A stretch of DNA of 64,000 bases from Fasciolopsis buskii (Eukaryota; Platyhelminthes; Trematoda; Plagiorchiida; Fasciolidae). Position numbers and translations under genes: made by a program. The first letter of the stretch is position 1, and every line of letters starts with the position of its first letter. The stretch spans positions 191,066 to 255,065 of the forward strand of contig LUCM01003976.1 in the NCBI GenBank assembly GCA_008360955.1, written 5' to 3'. Shown one piece after another: positions 44,340 to 57,650 of the stretch. Under the pieces are notes generated by a model. It saw only the letters and a list, made by a program, of their open reading frames with translations. It was not told the DNA's origin and did no database searches.

Positions 44340-45125
44340 AGTTAAGACTCAACCTGGTTTCCCAGTCTACTCTTTTGATACAGACCAATCCACCACAGCG
44401 GTTTTCATCGACTTGCGTGCAGCGCTTGACTCCGTTGACAGACGGCCATGCTGGAGCATGCTTCGAAGCAACAGAATGCCTGGGAAGTACGTTAGGCTGC
44501 TAGAGGTGTACTGCTGGTCTCGCTTGACTCCGTGGCTCGCCAAGGTTACCCGCTATCACCGGTTCTGTTCAACTGCGCCATGGAGTATCGTGCCCTCAAC
44601 AACTTTCGAGAAACAAATTAATCACGATTTTTTGGTCACTGACCTCGAATTTACCGAAGACACTTTTAGATAGCAACCGTGGGGTAGGAGGGGTGCTAGC
44701 AACCATGCAGCCGGCTGCAGACCGGATTACATACATAGTCATGGGATTTGGTCTAGAGATAATCACATCAAAAGTGGAATTCTTCACAGTTTTGCAAGAC
44801 CCACTAAATGATATCCACATCAATAACTAGACTTTGGAGCAGGTGCCTCATCTCAGGTACCTGGGTTGTGCCATTCAACGGGACGGCCAGGCCATGAACA
44901 AGGTTGAGCTTCGCGTAGACTGTACCAGGAAAGCGCTCCTATCACTTCGCAAAACTATGGTCTCGTCACGAATTAAGGATCTGTGTGAAGTTACTTATTT
45001 ACCAAGTGGCCGTCCGCCTAATTATGTACGCATGCGAAACCTGAACATTAGTAGTAGGCGGTACAAAACGGCTGGAATGCGTTACGGTCGCGTTTCAAAC
45101 GCCGCTGTAGATCTGCCCTGAATGA
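44340..45125 (+). mobile_element. Degraded LINE RT fragment
   Basis: Plus-strand frames read TTAVFIDLRAALDSVDRRPC (the catalytic Asp region) and GKYVRLLEVYCWS. After a gap that has lost the YADD motif comes EQVPHLRYLGCAIQRDGQA with TRKALLSLRKTM, the post-palm region. It ends before any LLYGCE-type motif apart from a degenerate one. Broken frames mean no function. Confidence 0.75.
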
Positions 45126-47499
45126 ACGTCGAATGGTTTTCGTCGTTTCTTCAAAGATGTCGCCCACGGTAGTTCGGTCTCGTCGTCTGCCTTCCCGAGG
45201 CAGAGTTAACTAACGGGTGCCTGCTACGGTCGCCTTGGTAACCAACTAAAACATGTTAGCACTATTAAGGCAGACATGGATCGCTTAGGCTTTCAGTTGA
45301 TTTTCGAAGTAGGCAATTGGCGTAAAAACTAAATTTTGCGGTATGTAAACTTCGCTGTTGATCGCTGCGCATGGACAGCTGCAATCAGAGTCATTCAAGA
45401 AGCCCACTTATCCTCGCCCAGGAGCTAGTCGCTTAAAAGTAAAAGTGAAGTTACACAGTGGCCACGGTTCCCTTTGTTCCGTCAGTCATGCCCAATCTTC
45501 CCAATTTCACTGTTTTGGCATCTTTCGCTTATTCTGTATCGTGCTGAACAAAATCCTCCGTACTTCAAACAGTCAGTCGGTTCGTTGTTCGCCATTTTCA
45601 GTTTGCCCGACTACTCCTCACTAAAAGTCCTGCATTCACTTGACGGAGTTTCGGCCCTGGCGGTGTCACTTGCAACCGTAAATTTTCTGCCGGTCCGTAA
45701 ACAAGATTTAACCGGATCATTGCTCTTCCTGCGTCCCCCGCGTAGGGGACCCTAGTAGCTAAGGGGCATGGTCCTTCCGCTACACTTATACGTGGTGCAT
45801 ACAATAAACTAGCAATAAAACGTTGGCTTGTTATGGGGTCGATAAGTATAGCTCTAATTATGCCACTTCATGCAGAGATATTTATGGATGTAATCACCAA
45901 GTGGCTCCTTACCAAACCAGAAAAACCGAAGACGTGCGGTACAGCCAGTGATAAATAATGCGGGTGGTCAAAAATGAAGGGTGCGTCTTTGAGGTGCGAA
46001 GAGTATGCATAATCTGGGTAGGAAGAGCAACAACTTTCTAACTACCGAATACTTATATACATGGTTCACGAAATATTGTGGATGGAAGCCAAGCTCAAAA
46101 TGCCTCGCTATGAATTACGATGGAGTGTGCAGGTTGTTCACGGACAAGAGGGGGAGCGAGTCTGTCGGATTAATTTTCGTGAGACTGTGCGGATAACAAC
46201 GACAATGAATAAATGAAGAGATCTGAATGTAATCATTTTCAGAGAATAAGATGAAGACCAATTTACGATGTTATGTGCTCTATTTTGAATTACCCAAGTG
46301 ACCTCAACTTCAAAACACTGCTATCTGGAAGGAACGTTGTCCGTATATTTTCGCGAGATGGATAATGGCGGACCAAACAGTTTTTTTACTTATGTGGTGT
46401 TTGCACCCTGGAGATGATGTCATTCTGTTACGGCGCAAACTAAATTCACTCAGTGAAATAATCGTGAATCAGTCGGCATAGACTCCCATGAACTGATTCG
46501 TATGGGAAATCGCGTAACGCTGGTCTGTCGAGCCTACCCGAGGTACTTTTTCTATCTAGTAATTGTACCTTAACCATGTTACATCTCTTGTTAAAGCTAG
46601 TGAAGTATAATTTGCTGAGTATTCCACAGCACCAATGGTGGAAGGATGTGTACATAAGCCGATAGTTATTTTCTTCAACCTTCTCAGTGAGTCATGGCAT
46701 CAAAATTTCCTCCGACGCTTGGAGGATTGTAAATATGGATGAAATGAGCTTTATTTCCCGCAAGTCTCCTTATGTCGGGAATACTTCCGGTTTACAGTTA
46801 CCCATCAGAAATACTCCGCAGAGCTTTGGTGCACACCCAGGACAACGAAGATTAAATCGTCAAGACATGAGGCCCTAGTGGCCTTCAACCTGCTTAGCTG
46901 CTTCAGACCAAACATGGGTTCAACCTAAGGTGGCTAAGTAGCATTATTATAGGTAAGTAAACAAATATTCTGGAAGAGCAAACCTCTTTGAGTTTTCCAT
47001 CCTCAACGTGACACCCTTCCATCTTTCAGTTATTACCACAAAACGCTTTTATGACACACCCTGTGTCCCGACAGACTCGATGGTATCTACGTGCAGTCTG
47101 TTTGGAGGTCCGAGTCTCCATGTTATCAGCCTAGTTGCCCACTCCACTTGTGAATTTTGCCTGCTTTTGTAGGTCCATTCCTTCTATCTACCTAGTTGAT
47201 TTTGGAGAGAAGAAAGACTGTCGGGCTGCATATAAGTGACTTCATACAAACGGCAATCTTAAAGTAACGTAGGGTAATCGATAGAGTTCTCAACTATTCC
47301 TGAGTGTGTTGGGTTCTCAAAAGTGCAGTTTCTCTGCTTGATAGTTCGGGATATTCGTCGTTAATTATATATGCAGATTTTTCTTACCAGAGGTTGGTGC
47401 GTAAATCTTTGGGATCCACCAATCAAATGGCTTAATGGGTGCTCTCTTGGATCACAAATAACCCTCGTTTGCTTTTGAAAGTGAAATCTAGCCAAGCGT
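45126..47499. other. No gene recognised
   Basis: Short frames only (at most about 93 codons at 45474-45755). No family signal or matched exon borders stand out. Confidence 0.4.
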
Positions 47500-47539
47500 T
47501 GCTTGTTTTGAAAGTGCAATGAATCTATCGAGTGAGAGG

Positions 47540-48970
47540 CGTTGTGCCGAATCTATAGAACCCACCGTCATTCACAGGTTCATCTAGATCCGAGATTATT
47601 GAAGTTGGCGGAACATCAGATACTGACCTCAGCTCAGTTGCAGTTGTCTGCATTACTAATCCGAACCTGCGCAGAAAATTCGATTCACGTCTAATAAATT
47701 CGGTCGAGCATTCGTAAACCGACTTGTCTGTATTATTCTGTCTTGCTTTCTTTCGATCGGTTACTCCACCGCTGCAGTTTCAAAGCCTCATGGCAAGGTC
47801 GTCTAGAAACTCATGAGGGCCGTCTGCTTGCAAATTTTCATTCGCTGCACCTTTGTGCCCCCAGTACTCGTATTGTGATAGCATCAACATTTTCTACAAT
47901 CTTTCGATATTTTAATTGGAGCAAGGTCATCGGTTTTCCACAACAACGAACGTGTATCGCTTGATCATAACAAACAGACCTGATATAATCCAGAAGAGCA
48001 TTGACTAAGATCAATTTGTCCATCCACACAGTACTTGCTCATAGTCCTACTCCTAACTTTCTTTATGCGACTGAACCTGTTTCATATATTGTTTCCAAAT
48101 TTGTTGATATCGACGTTTTGTGCTTTATATAAAGAACTTAAAGTGCAACATATGTGTGACACCATCTAATATTATTTCGAATCACTTCAACAAAACCTGA
48201 TAAGCAAATCCTCAGAGACCGATGCAAAATATTTCAGCGAACATCACAGCCAAATCTTAGGACCGTTCATTTTCTCTAACCATAGTTCAGTCGGGCATAT
48301 CGTTCATCTGTTCTGTAGGAACTAGTCACTATGGCTGGACTGACCAATGTGGTTGTATTTCGCTCCTATCGGCATAACCACTGTTGTGTTCTCAAACACC
48401 GTTGCTAACCCAATTGCTCGTCGTTCAACTCTGAAATAGCCTGTGGTTTTGCAAAATGAAATAGTAAGTTGCCAGGACTTTACACTTATAGAATCATCAG
48501 TCGCGGTATTTCACAGTCTTTCACTCTGTTGGGAATCCTCAGGTCGAACGGCTCAAATAAATCCATCAACCTGTGTGCTTCTCTGATTGAGATAACTTTA
48601 TCACGTTGTTTGCGGATTCGCACTGAACTGTTCTAAAAATTGAAAATAGGACTTGATGCAATGATTTTAAGCAACCCACTTCATCATTATCAAAGTTGTG
48701 ACATAAACGGCCAATGATAAGTTCATAATGGTTGATTGTCGTCGCATCCAATTTGGGTTCTAAGACAACTTTCATGAAGAATCGGTACATTCTCAATAAA
48801 CGGAATTCCCAGCATTTTGACCAAACATATCAGCCTTAAGGTACATACCTGGTTGTTCGTCTTTTTAGCGGCTAAAATGCCTATTCCGTTAGGTGTCTTT
48901 AGAAGTACCATTTGGAATATCAAGTAGTACCGACCCACTGGCCTAGCACCGGTAGCTGACATCGAACAGT
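47540..48970 (-). pseudogene. Decayed coding cluster, possibly a MULE/SWIM-type transposase relic
   Basis: Several minus-strand frames look translated, in order. The first, about 48962-48723, has RPVGRYYLIFQMVLLKTPNG and LVKMLGIPF. Next comes a stretch near 48620-48545 with DKVISIREAHRLMDLFEPFD. Then YFRVERRAIGLATVFENTTV lies near 48440-48380, and finally an 83-codon open stretch around 47790-47540 has FIRRESNFLRRFGLVMQ and ISDLDEPVNDGGFYRFGTT. The first resembles the central region of MULE-like transposases or ZSWIM proteins, but no DDE residues are secure. It could instead be exons of an unknown gene. Confidence 0.3.
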
Positions 48971-50149
48971 CAATTTAGCAATAGCGCATTAGCCATCGGT
49001 ACAATATTAGTATCATTTTACTTTGTTCTTCTGCATCACGGCGGTATCGTGAATTTTGAAATTAGTATTAATAGATTCTCCCGTCAAACTTCCACAGCGC
49101 AGTAGCGTTACTCTCTCATTTGACTTCATGGCTTCGAGGGATGTCCCTCTTTTAAGATCTGATGGTCATTTCGGTCGTCTGGTAAGCACTGAAAATGTTG
49201 TAGCCGGCATCCCCTTGAGTCATTGACGGTGACTTCATTTGCCATGTCATGTGTTACTGCTGAACTTTCACGACATCGAAAAACGAGTGCACACGAGACA
49301 TTGTTTCTTACTTTATAGATCTGTATTGTTCATCCCTGCCCAATACCTAGGGTAAATCTTGAGGTCTCTAAAGTGTGACTTCCGTGATATCCTTCTGGCC
49401 TTCTCACAAGCAGTGCTTTCCACAATTAGGACCTCACCACGCTTTTACCTCGGCAGTGAATTATAACAAGTAACCTCATTTGCTTCTTCGAATACTTCAT
49501 TATTTTCGGTTGGCAATTTTCACTGGGGGCACCAGCAGTCAGAAACTGGTTAATATATGATAATGTTTTGATATGTTTGTGGACGGTATTCCTCCAAGCG
49601 CAAAGTGATTTAGCGGCAGCGCTCTGTCTTACACCAAGCTGACTAAACATATCTAGCATACTCCTCTGCTAGATGAGCAATCGCCCGATCACTGTCACGT
49701 CGAATGCCACCGTGTCGCATCTATGTGCATTCTCCAAAAGCGCTATATACGCCACACTGTCCCAGACTCTTTTGGCGGAATGCGACGTTAACATGTCCTT
49801 GGGTCAATGCTAAACCAGCACAGCGGTAAGCAACCGGATGGGAAAGTAACGGAATGGAATGCATTATGGGGACATTCCATAATCATCACAGCGTTATTAC
49901 TTACACAGCGGTTTGACGTTGCCGAAAGTAGAAAGACATTATAAGCTGCGATATAGTAAAATTTTGTATAGATGTACATATTGCGAGAGGGAGAGTGAGC
50001 GAGGGTCTTGTGGTTTGACAGAAGGGCTGCTAGATATCGGGAGTCTCCTCAAAACGCTTTCGATCCGAAATTCCCAAAAGTGCAGTTTTGACCAGCGCCA
50101 TTAATTCACACTCTACAGCCAACAACACTTCACCCTTCTATGCACACAA
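48971..50149. other. No gene recognised
   Basis: A 77-codon minus frame (49659-49426) has no assignable family. No other signal was found. Confidence 0.4.
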
Positions 50150-50650
50150 CGACTCTTCGTCGCGACATATGACTACCAGATGACATGCAACAACTCCTTC
50201 CTTGAAAGATCCAGATTCGGCTTTGGACCAATCCATTTTTGTAACACCCTTCTACATCTTAAAAGCGGAAAACGCACCCGAAACAAGCTATCGTTCAAAT
50301 AATCGTGAAGTACCTGCAACTCACCTGTCTTCATTCGGTGGCAAAACATGGTCCGCCTACTCTGGGTCAGAGAGTTCCCTGTCTAAACAAATCTCAATGT
50401 CATTGTTTTTACATAAGGGTAGAACTATCTCTGTAATCATCTCGATGAAAAAACTGAGAAAGAAAAGGTGACAAACACCATTGCTCATGAAAAATTCGGG
50501 TGAAACATCGCCATAGGCGTAAATTCGGCTCCGAGTGTTTGTATACATTGGCTGGATAAGAAAAGTGAATTTCTCTGACACATTCGTAAGGGACAGGCAG
50601 CTGCAGAAAACGGAGTCCACCGCAACGTCAAGACGATGTCTACGCAAGAT
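50150..50650 (-). mobile_element. Degraded LINE RT palm fragment
   Basis: The minus frame 50647-50357 reads SEKFTFLIQPMYTNTRSRI, YGDVSPEFFMSNGVCHLFFL (for SSEFFTSSGVRQGCPLSPFL) and DPE-stop-ADH in place of the LEYADD motif. The following frame keeps a CKxLLQDW-like region near 50250. A stop and the D-to-H change show loss of catalysis. Confidence 0.65.
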
Positions 50651-50939
50651 GTGCTTATGCTCAGATATTCGTCTCAGAGTATATATTTGGTTAATGCATC
50701 CCTGGTAGGGTCACAAATCGTCTTCGGCCTTACCCATACATCTTTTGATAGCACAATCTAGTCGATGAAGGATAATGGCCACGAGCAGTTTGGATGTGAT
50801 GCTTCTAATCTAATTTCTCTGGTTAACACATGGGGACCCATTTTCCTTCACGGCAACTGGTACAAGCACAGCGTCACACCAGTTCTTACGAATCTATTCT
50901 ATTGCCCAGTTTGATCCCAAAAAATGTAATGAACCCGAT

Positions 50940-51570
50940 GTTAATATTTCAGTTCAGTTCAGGACGCACGGGATGAAAGGGATCCAGGGGGTCAAGTGAG
51001 TGTCAGAGTTTTGGCCTGCACAGAAGTTGGCAGTCCCCTCTGCGAGCGTTTTCTCTGCGTTGTCCGTGGAGTTCCAGCGACGCGATTTCCACCACAAGCG
51101 GAAGCAGTGAAATACTAATTTCACCCGCCCGGTGAGAGACGGTCACCTTGTGATCTTAGGCAACTTATGCACCTCCTAATTGTTGACATGCTAACTTGCC
51201 TCATCTCATTCACGATCCAAATCTGCATTAAACATCTTGCTGGTCTGGGCTTCTGAGATACCTCTGAATAAATTATTCCATCCATTCACTACGCTGTTGC
51301 TAAAAAATGGTGCGCTCTAGCTATTTGCCGAGATCGAAACTTTATCAGTTTATCTCCATTTCCTCCAGTTCTCGTGTGGCCGTCCTCACAGGAAGAGTCC
51401 AAGTTGGTGCTTTTATTATACAGTTCAACAGTTCTATAACTTTCAAGAAAATCTATCTTACTGACAAGCATCATTTCTAGTCGAGGACTGACATATAGCT
51501 GCGTTGTTTTATTTACAGACATATGTGGAAGGCCCAATTCGGCAGTGGGACAAATAAATCGCTTCACTCA
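50940..51570 (-). mobile_element. CR1-like LINE 3' end
   Basis: The minus frame 51567-51289 continues, after a shift, into FFSNSVVNGWNNL with MFNADLD at 51310-51230, the family's terminal WNxL segment. The region left of it to about 50950 is probably its 3' UTR, with GTTCAGTTCAG repeats also seen near 20740 and 52630. Confidence 0.45.
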
Positions 51571-51619
51571 ATGCTTTAAGCGAAGCTCGTGAGAGCGAAT
51601 TAGTGAAATATCAGATTCC

Positions 51620-51720
51620 TTGGCCACAAAGCTTGTCCTTGGCTTTCGTGGGCCAGTACGGTTAATCAGCCGGCAAAGTTTAGAATCATTGCCGTCAGCC
51701 GCAGCCGCAGCCTTGGCTTC
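51620..51720 (+). repeat. Unnamed repeat family, copy 1
   Basis: GGCTTTCGTGGGCCAGTACG and TAATCAGCCGG followed by a TTGCC-AGC element align with 57570-57640 (plus) and 56125-56045 (minus). Confidence 0.5.
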
Positions 51721-52939
51721 CCGATCCACTGCTGCTCCCGTTCATTTGTATTGGTGTACATAAATATCGCATCTCATTCTCCTGGCCGCTGTACGTCTCA
51801 TGGGATTTGCACGTATCATGCGGCATCCTGGGGGGAGGGTTGGGACGAATCTAATAGTGCAACTAGGGTCGAGGCTATCAGCCGTTTCTGAAGCTCACGT
51901 GAACTAGTGTCTTGAGTGGCAATCTCCGCAAAATGCACGGTTCTTTGTTCTGCTCTCAAAGTTCGCTGAAATCCTACGTATATTTTGTGATACTAACTGG
52001 TTTGAGAGCTTCAAACGGTACTCAGATCGGCATGGAATCAGGTATGGAACTACTTGAAGAACGAAGGATACTCAGTTTACAGAGAAATAACTTTAGATAG
52101 AAAGCTGAAAATCTAATCGACATTCTAATGACAATTCCGAGGGGTTTATGTTTTAGTTCGAGGTAAGTCTTATTGATCTCAACAAAGTACAGCCAAGTAT
52201 ATTGTGGAAGCGAAACGAAAGCTCTATCTTTTCTTGTGCTTCCAATGTCAATCGTGTTCGCATTCAAAATTTATTCGCCATTTCAGAGTTTCTTTCAAAA
52301 GTTTCAATTTATTATTTACCATGATTAACTTGGTGCATAGTACAAAGACAAAAAATATTCAGTGGAACAATCTGTGACAAATAGTAGTGAATTCTCTCTG
52401 TATTTGACGCGTAAATTTTCACTTAATTCCTCCCATTGGTTGCGACTCCTGGACAACGAGCGAAAGAATTCATACCGTGAACCTCGAAGCCGCTTAGTCA
52501 AAGGAACCTGAGGTGATAGCCAAAGAAGTCCTCTAAGTTAGTGCGTCTATATTTTGGTCTTCTGACTACATTTTTCGGCCAACCACAAGCTCAACACAAA
52601 CTCGATGGTCGGGCGGATGAAAAGTTGCTCAGTTCAGTTCAGTTTGTACATCCATTAACCTTATACCGATGTGCTCTGGTCTTTGTTTCTACTTCACAGC
52701 ACCATCTGATGAAACAAAAAAGAGCTAGGAGTATTGAATACCGACGGAAAAACAACAAGTTGAGAAACTGCACCACCAAAGAAAGGTTTTGAATTCAAGA
52801 GCATCGCTGACTGCAGCTCTGAGCTATATCACCTATTGTTTCTAACCATTGCTTCGAGGATCTCGTGGACCCCAACCCGGTAGCCTAACTGCACCTGTAT
52901 GAGTCAGTCCACTAATCAACGATTTTCATATCTTTCTCT
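51721..52939. other. No gene recognised
   Basis: Short frames only, including 81- and 83-codon frames without family resemblance. Confidence 0.4.
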
Positions 52940-54010
52940 TGTCATGGAAGATCCACCTCCAACCATCGCCTGCCTCGGAGAACACCATGCAACGAGGTAG
53001 TCTTTCTGTAAGCATGACCCAACCACCTTAACCTATTCTGATCCAGTGCCTGTTCTAAAGGGCGAAAGATAGAACCCAGTGCCTTACACCTAAATGCTAA
53101 GCTATTCACAAAATTCCCCCTCCGCATTCTGTCAATACTACGAAGACAACCGTTTTCAACCACCAAAAGTCTTCCCGTATCTTCTCAAAGGCCACGTTTC
53201 GGAGCCTTAGAGCAACAACGATCTCACTGCTGCTCTCCATACTTGACCTTTGCACGATAACTTGATGTCACCTCGACACCACAGATGCCTTAAATCAGTG
53301 AATGTTAATCAAGCCTTCTGTATGTGCAAAGATTTTTTTGTTCTATATACGATCACCAAGTGAGACACAATTAATCTAGTAAATAAACCTATCTACTCCA
53401 CCTGGTTGTTTTCCTGTAAGAAAGAGGTTCGGCTTTGAGACGATCCAGTTTTGCTACAGCATTTTACACTTTAAAGGTGCAAAAAGCATCACGAACATCC
53501 AGACATTATCGTCCAGGCGATCGGGGAAAACTCGCAACTTACTTTGATCTTCACTTGGTACCACAACGTCATCCGCGTTTTCCAAGTTAAACATATTCCT
53601 GTTTGAGCAAACCCCAATGCGACTATTTTCACGTAAGGACAGAGTCATCTCTGTAACCGTCTAAATGACAAAACTAAAAACAGAAAGTGAAAGGGAGCGA
53701 ATCTGCTGAACACCTTTTTCCTGGTGAATTCGGGTGTAAGATCACTCCAAACGGGAACTCGGCCTCAGGTGTTCTTGTGAACTCGCTGGATAAGAGAAAT
53801 GAATATATCTGACTCACCTATCAGTGAAAGGCAGTGTCAAATAACCCCACGATCGACTGAGTCGAAAGCCGCTTTCAGATCACGAAAGATAGAAATAATC
53901 AATTCATGAAACATATGCCTATGATCTAAGACTTGTTTCAACGTGAAGATTTGGTCAATATAAGGCCGGATGAGCCGAAAACTGACCTGGTTTTCACACG
54001 TACACATTTG
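52940..54010 (-). mobile_element. Degraded RTE-like element: RT to C-terminal domain
   Basis: Minus-strand frames in order: NQVSFRLIRPYIDQIFTLKQ (for QAGFRPGRGCIDQIF), FRDLKAAFDSVDR (catalytic Asp), SDLTPEFTRKKVF, then RIGVCSNRNMFNLENADDVVV at 53600-53550, where YADD reads NADD. Last comes the post-palm RLRWLGHAYRKT at 53035-53000, the RLRWLGHVLRM block. Stops lie after VDRGVI and within the linker. Confidence 0.75.
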
Positions 54011-54829
54011 GCAAATAAGATATCATTTCCTGCATTACTTCGAAACAGCGTCCTGATCATTCGGAATTAGGATGTCAATCAGGAAAGTCCACATGAACCA
54101 CAAACTCCACCTGATGGATTCATTGAAATGTGGCTCTTCTAATGATGTATTCTAATTGTCCAGCCTTTGTACCAACCTAAGGCGATGGACTGCAACTCTC
54201 CTCCAAAAATAATGGGGTTATCCACAGATCGCATGTTGTTTTTCTCTGCTCAGCATTGACCAGGTCTAACTTGAATCGTACCAAAACTGCTGGTCCGCAT
54301 ATTTATTCATAGATTCCACCAGAAGTGCAAACTACAAACACGGTGGAGACATAAGCATTATTGTCCTAGCTCTAATTTCATTGATCAGATTGCTGCTACT
54401 CGTTGTAACAATGCGAGGAAATTTGGTCTGGAGGACAGGAAAACTTTAGAGTTCATGATACTTTTTCACTAGCCTAACAATTCTAATGTTCAGACTGAAC
54501 TCCCTAGCAGCGTTCGTCCAATGAACTTCAGTGAAAAGTACAATCGCAATGGTCGTCATGCAGGATAATGAAGACCACCTTACCCATTGATTCAAGGTAG
54601 GTAAGTGGTAATAATCATCCACCTGTTCCGAGTTCCCACTTCCTTGTGGGGTAGATTTTTGAGTCAAAGGCTCCGGTTTGACTTCCCAAAGAAGAATCCC
54701 TTTTGCGGTGTGGGCAGCTGCGAATTACCGATAGCCAGAATATTGCCATCATCCTTTCTATAGGGGGCCTTCCTAATTTCCGTTTTTTCAGATATGTGAG
54801 ATTAAACGAAAAATTGCGTCTCTGTGGAT

Positions 54830-55720
54830 TTACCTGGTGGGAGCACTAGTGGGACAGGAAGAACTGATGTGGATGCATCGCTTAATCCTAAGTGTTCATT
54901 TTACTTAGCTGAACTCAATGTTTGCACACTCAACGAAATAGGGCAACGAACTGAACTAACTAGAACTCTTGAAACTTTTCAAATAGACGTATGTTGTGTC
55001 TTCCATAGGTGCCTAAAAGACCCCGCTCCCGTGACCACTCTTCGTAACCTAGGCATAACTTCACTCTGTCGCTTCGGTTTTCGCATATCCGGTGATCCGA
55101 TTCCGAGTGCTCGTGGTCTGCCTGGCCTTGGGATCGTTTTGAGCATGCGAGCGGAGCATGCATTATTAGACTGGATCCCAGCCAACAGTCGTTTGTGTGC
55201 AGTTCCGTTGAACGAATCTGTACGCGTTAACAACAGTCTACTGGGAATTCCTTGCGTGTTCATCATATCTGTGTATGCGACCTCTGATTGCAACTCCTCT
55301 GAAGCGAAAGAGGAATTCTACAAAGTAATTTGGATTACCTCGAGGTGTTCGTTACTGATGATTTCAACGCCCAGATGGGTACCTAGAGGAGAAGAGCTGC
55401 ACATCACAGACTCCTTTTCTGTCTCAGTCGATCGTACGACATTGAAAATCTCATCTAGGTTTGTTCTGATCACAGAATGCTTGTGGCGAACATCAGTTTT
55501 GCCATTAAAACTGAAATCGGCTCACCTGGCACCCCATCTTGGTCCTCACAGCTTTGGACTCTGATTGGTCACATTGCCATCGGTCACCGGTATAACGGAT
55601 TAACCGAGGATTGTCTATTATTGTGGTCCACACATGTTGGCTCAGTCCATGCTTTGGTCCTAGTCTCAGTCCATGATCAAACCAGTACAAAGGCCACTTT
55701 CCAGCGCATCTGATTCTGGA
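54830..55720 (+). mobile_element. RTE-like EN domain (second family)
   Basis: The plus frame 54824-55564 encodes AELNVCTLNEIGQRTELTRT, IDVCCVFHRCLKDP (the catalytic SETRIQD is altered to FHRCLKD), GLGIVLSMRAEHALLDWIP, SVYATSDCNSSEAKEEFY and, after a deletion, PRWVPRGEELHI where the GDFNAQMG motif should be. The next frame gives GHIAIGHRYNGLTEDC and STHVGSVHALV. The catalytic Glu and the DFN motif are both damaged, so it is inactive. It differs from the NLGSFNMRTL family at 19.3 and 37.8 kb. Confidence 0.8.
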
Positions 55721-56024
55721 CAATAAACACCGATTACACTACCAATCGGAACTCACAGTGCGGTTGTCGTCTCACCGAAATGCCCAAGATCCGAGCAAAA
55801 ACCAGAAACAGATCAAGGAATCGCTGCACACAGCGGCAAGTGTAATTTAGGGATTCTTCCTACATCAACCTCGAAAACGATGGACATCCTCGACTACAAT
55901 TACGCTCTTGGATGCACAATGATCCATACCCTGGATGGAATGTACAATTAGACTTACAAATCCCTGGATATTCAGCGGACCAAGAGTATGAGGAACGATC
56001 GTAAGTAGAGGTGGAAAAGGGAAG

Positions 56025-56180
56025 GCAGGGGAATAGAATAAACTGCAGCTATTGGCAACAGTCCCAAGCTTTACCGGTTGATTAGGAATACTAGTCCGCG
56101 AAAGCCGAGCGTAATCGAAGTGATTAAGAAATCCAACGTCATAATGATTCACTCTGAAAACCGCCGAGTGGGGCGTTGAG
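56025..56180 (-). repeat. Unnamed repeat family, copy 2
   Basis: The minus strand reads GGCGGTTTTCAGAGTGAATC, then CTTCGATTACGCTCGGCTTT and GACTGTTGCCAATAGCTG, closely matching the plus strand at 57510-57640. A 108-codon minus frame runs through it. Confidence 0.65.
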
Positions 56181-56199
56181 CAGGACACCATTTTACAAG

Positions 56200-57490
56200 A
56201 TCACATATAGCTCCTTGGACAATAGCATCGACATTTGAAGATGCGGGTACATTGTTCATGTAGTCACATAAGTTTCTGTCACTAGTGGATTGATGGTTTA
56301 AGCCTGGCAAATTTGGAATCTACTCAAAAAGTCAATAGGAATTAGTGAAATCTGACAATTTTGCTACGTGACCTTTCGTGTACCTAAGCTGAATGACAAA
56401 CAACTGGTTGAAACTCTACTGAATATTGGTCAGGTTTTGGAAAATACAGTCAACATCAAAAGGGTTGTAAAATCACAGCATCTGTTTTTTTCTCCACAGG
56501 CTGATAATACCCGATACCAGTTATTGGTCTGTTGTCGCTGAAAGACCTAGAATAATTGTGGATAACTCCTATTTCCATTGTTTCTTCCTGGTTGATACGT
56601 TTTGCTTCTTAGTAAGTATGGGATAAGTGTGCATGAATAAATAATTCTGCTAACTTATGTAGAGGTCTACAGTGGGTTAGAACAGACTATGGCAACCATA
56701 GACACTGAAACTCAGTTTCATTTTGTTAATTAACTTCACGTTAGCTCCTATTCTCCTACCGAGACTCTGCATCGTTTGATGCACCCTATTCGATTTCGTG
56801 TGCTGTACCTGGTGCGAACTTGACAGTCCGGAACTGAGCCATTTCGGTTAACCGGTCGGCTCGATCGATCGCCGCGAGAGACTACACCCAGTCAAGGTTA
56901 GTCGCTGCCATAAGATCATGCCTGCTGCTTTCCCCGCCATATCATGAAGCAATGCACTAATGATGTATGAAGGTGCGGTACTATGGTATGTGTTTGTGTG
57001 TAGCGCTTGTTACCTTGGACCTATCGGAGCTTCATTTTAACCGACCAATCAGGTGGTATTTGCGGTTGGCCGTATCTTCCCGAATTATTGTACTTTTCGG
57101 CCGAATTATTGCATCCTAGGTCCGAATGATCATGACGTTAGCCCAAAATAATGCGAGAACCCATATATATTCAGGATGGGCATTGCTGGCAGCTTGGATG
57201 GATCGCTTGAATTGGTTTCCTAGTGCTTTTCACACGAGGATCTGCCACCTTTCCTGCAAATCGGTGCAATCACGGGTTTACATCAGTCTTTAGTAATCTC
57301 TTCCTTTACCCAGGTGTTTGGTTAACTTCGATGTCAAAATTTCGTCACCATCCTTGAAGAAGGATGGCAACACTCCTTTTGATCCAAATGCCCTAGGCCT
57401 TTTAAGAAAACCCATTTCCTTTATGACTTCCAATTAGAATCTAGGAAGGCCCACTGTGGCCGTGGCCCAAATAAACTGTTCCTTAAAGTA
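56200..57490. other. No gene recognised
   Basis: Only short frames. A short triplicated motif of the form CGAATTATTG / CGAATGATC recurs at about 57080-57130. Confidence 0.4.
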
Positions 57491-57504
57491 CTTTGCCCAA
57501 CACT

Positions 57505-57650
57505 GCACCCGGCGGTTTTCAGAGTTAATCGCTATGCGGTCGGATTCTTTAGTCATCTCGATTACGCTCGGCTTTCACGGACTAGCATTGCTAATCAGCC
57601 GGTTGAGATTGGAACTGTTGCCAATAGCTGGAGCCTTTTCTGTTTCCCTA
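57505..57650 (+). repeat. Unnamed repeat family, copy 3
   Basis: Plus strand with GGCGGTTTTCAGAGTTAATC, ATCTCGATTACGCTCGGCTT and GAACTGTTGCCAATAGCTGG. It lies inside a 142-codon open frame (57456-57884) that I do not call a gene, because the copies do not share one conserved frame that I could verify. Confidence 0.65.
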
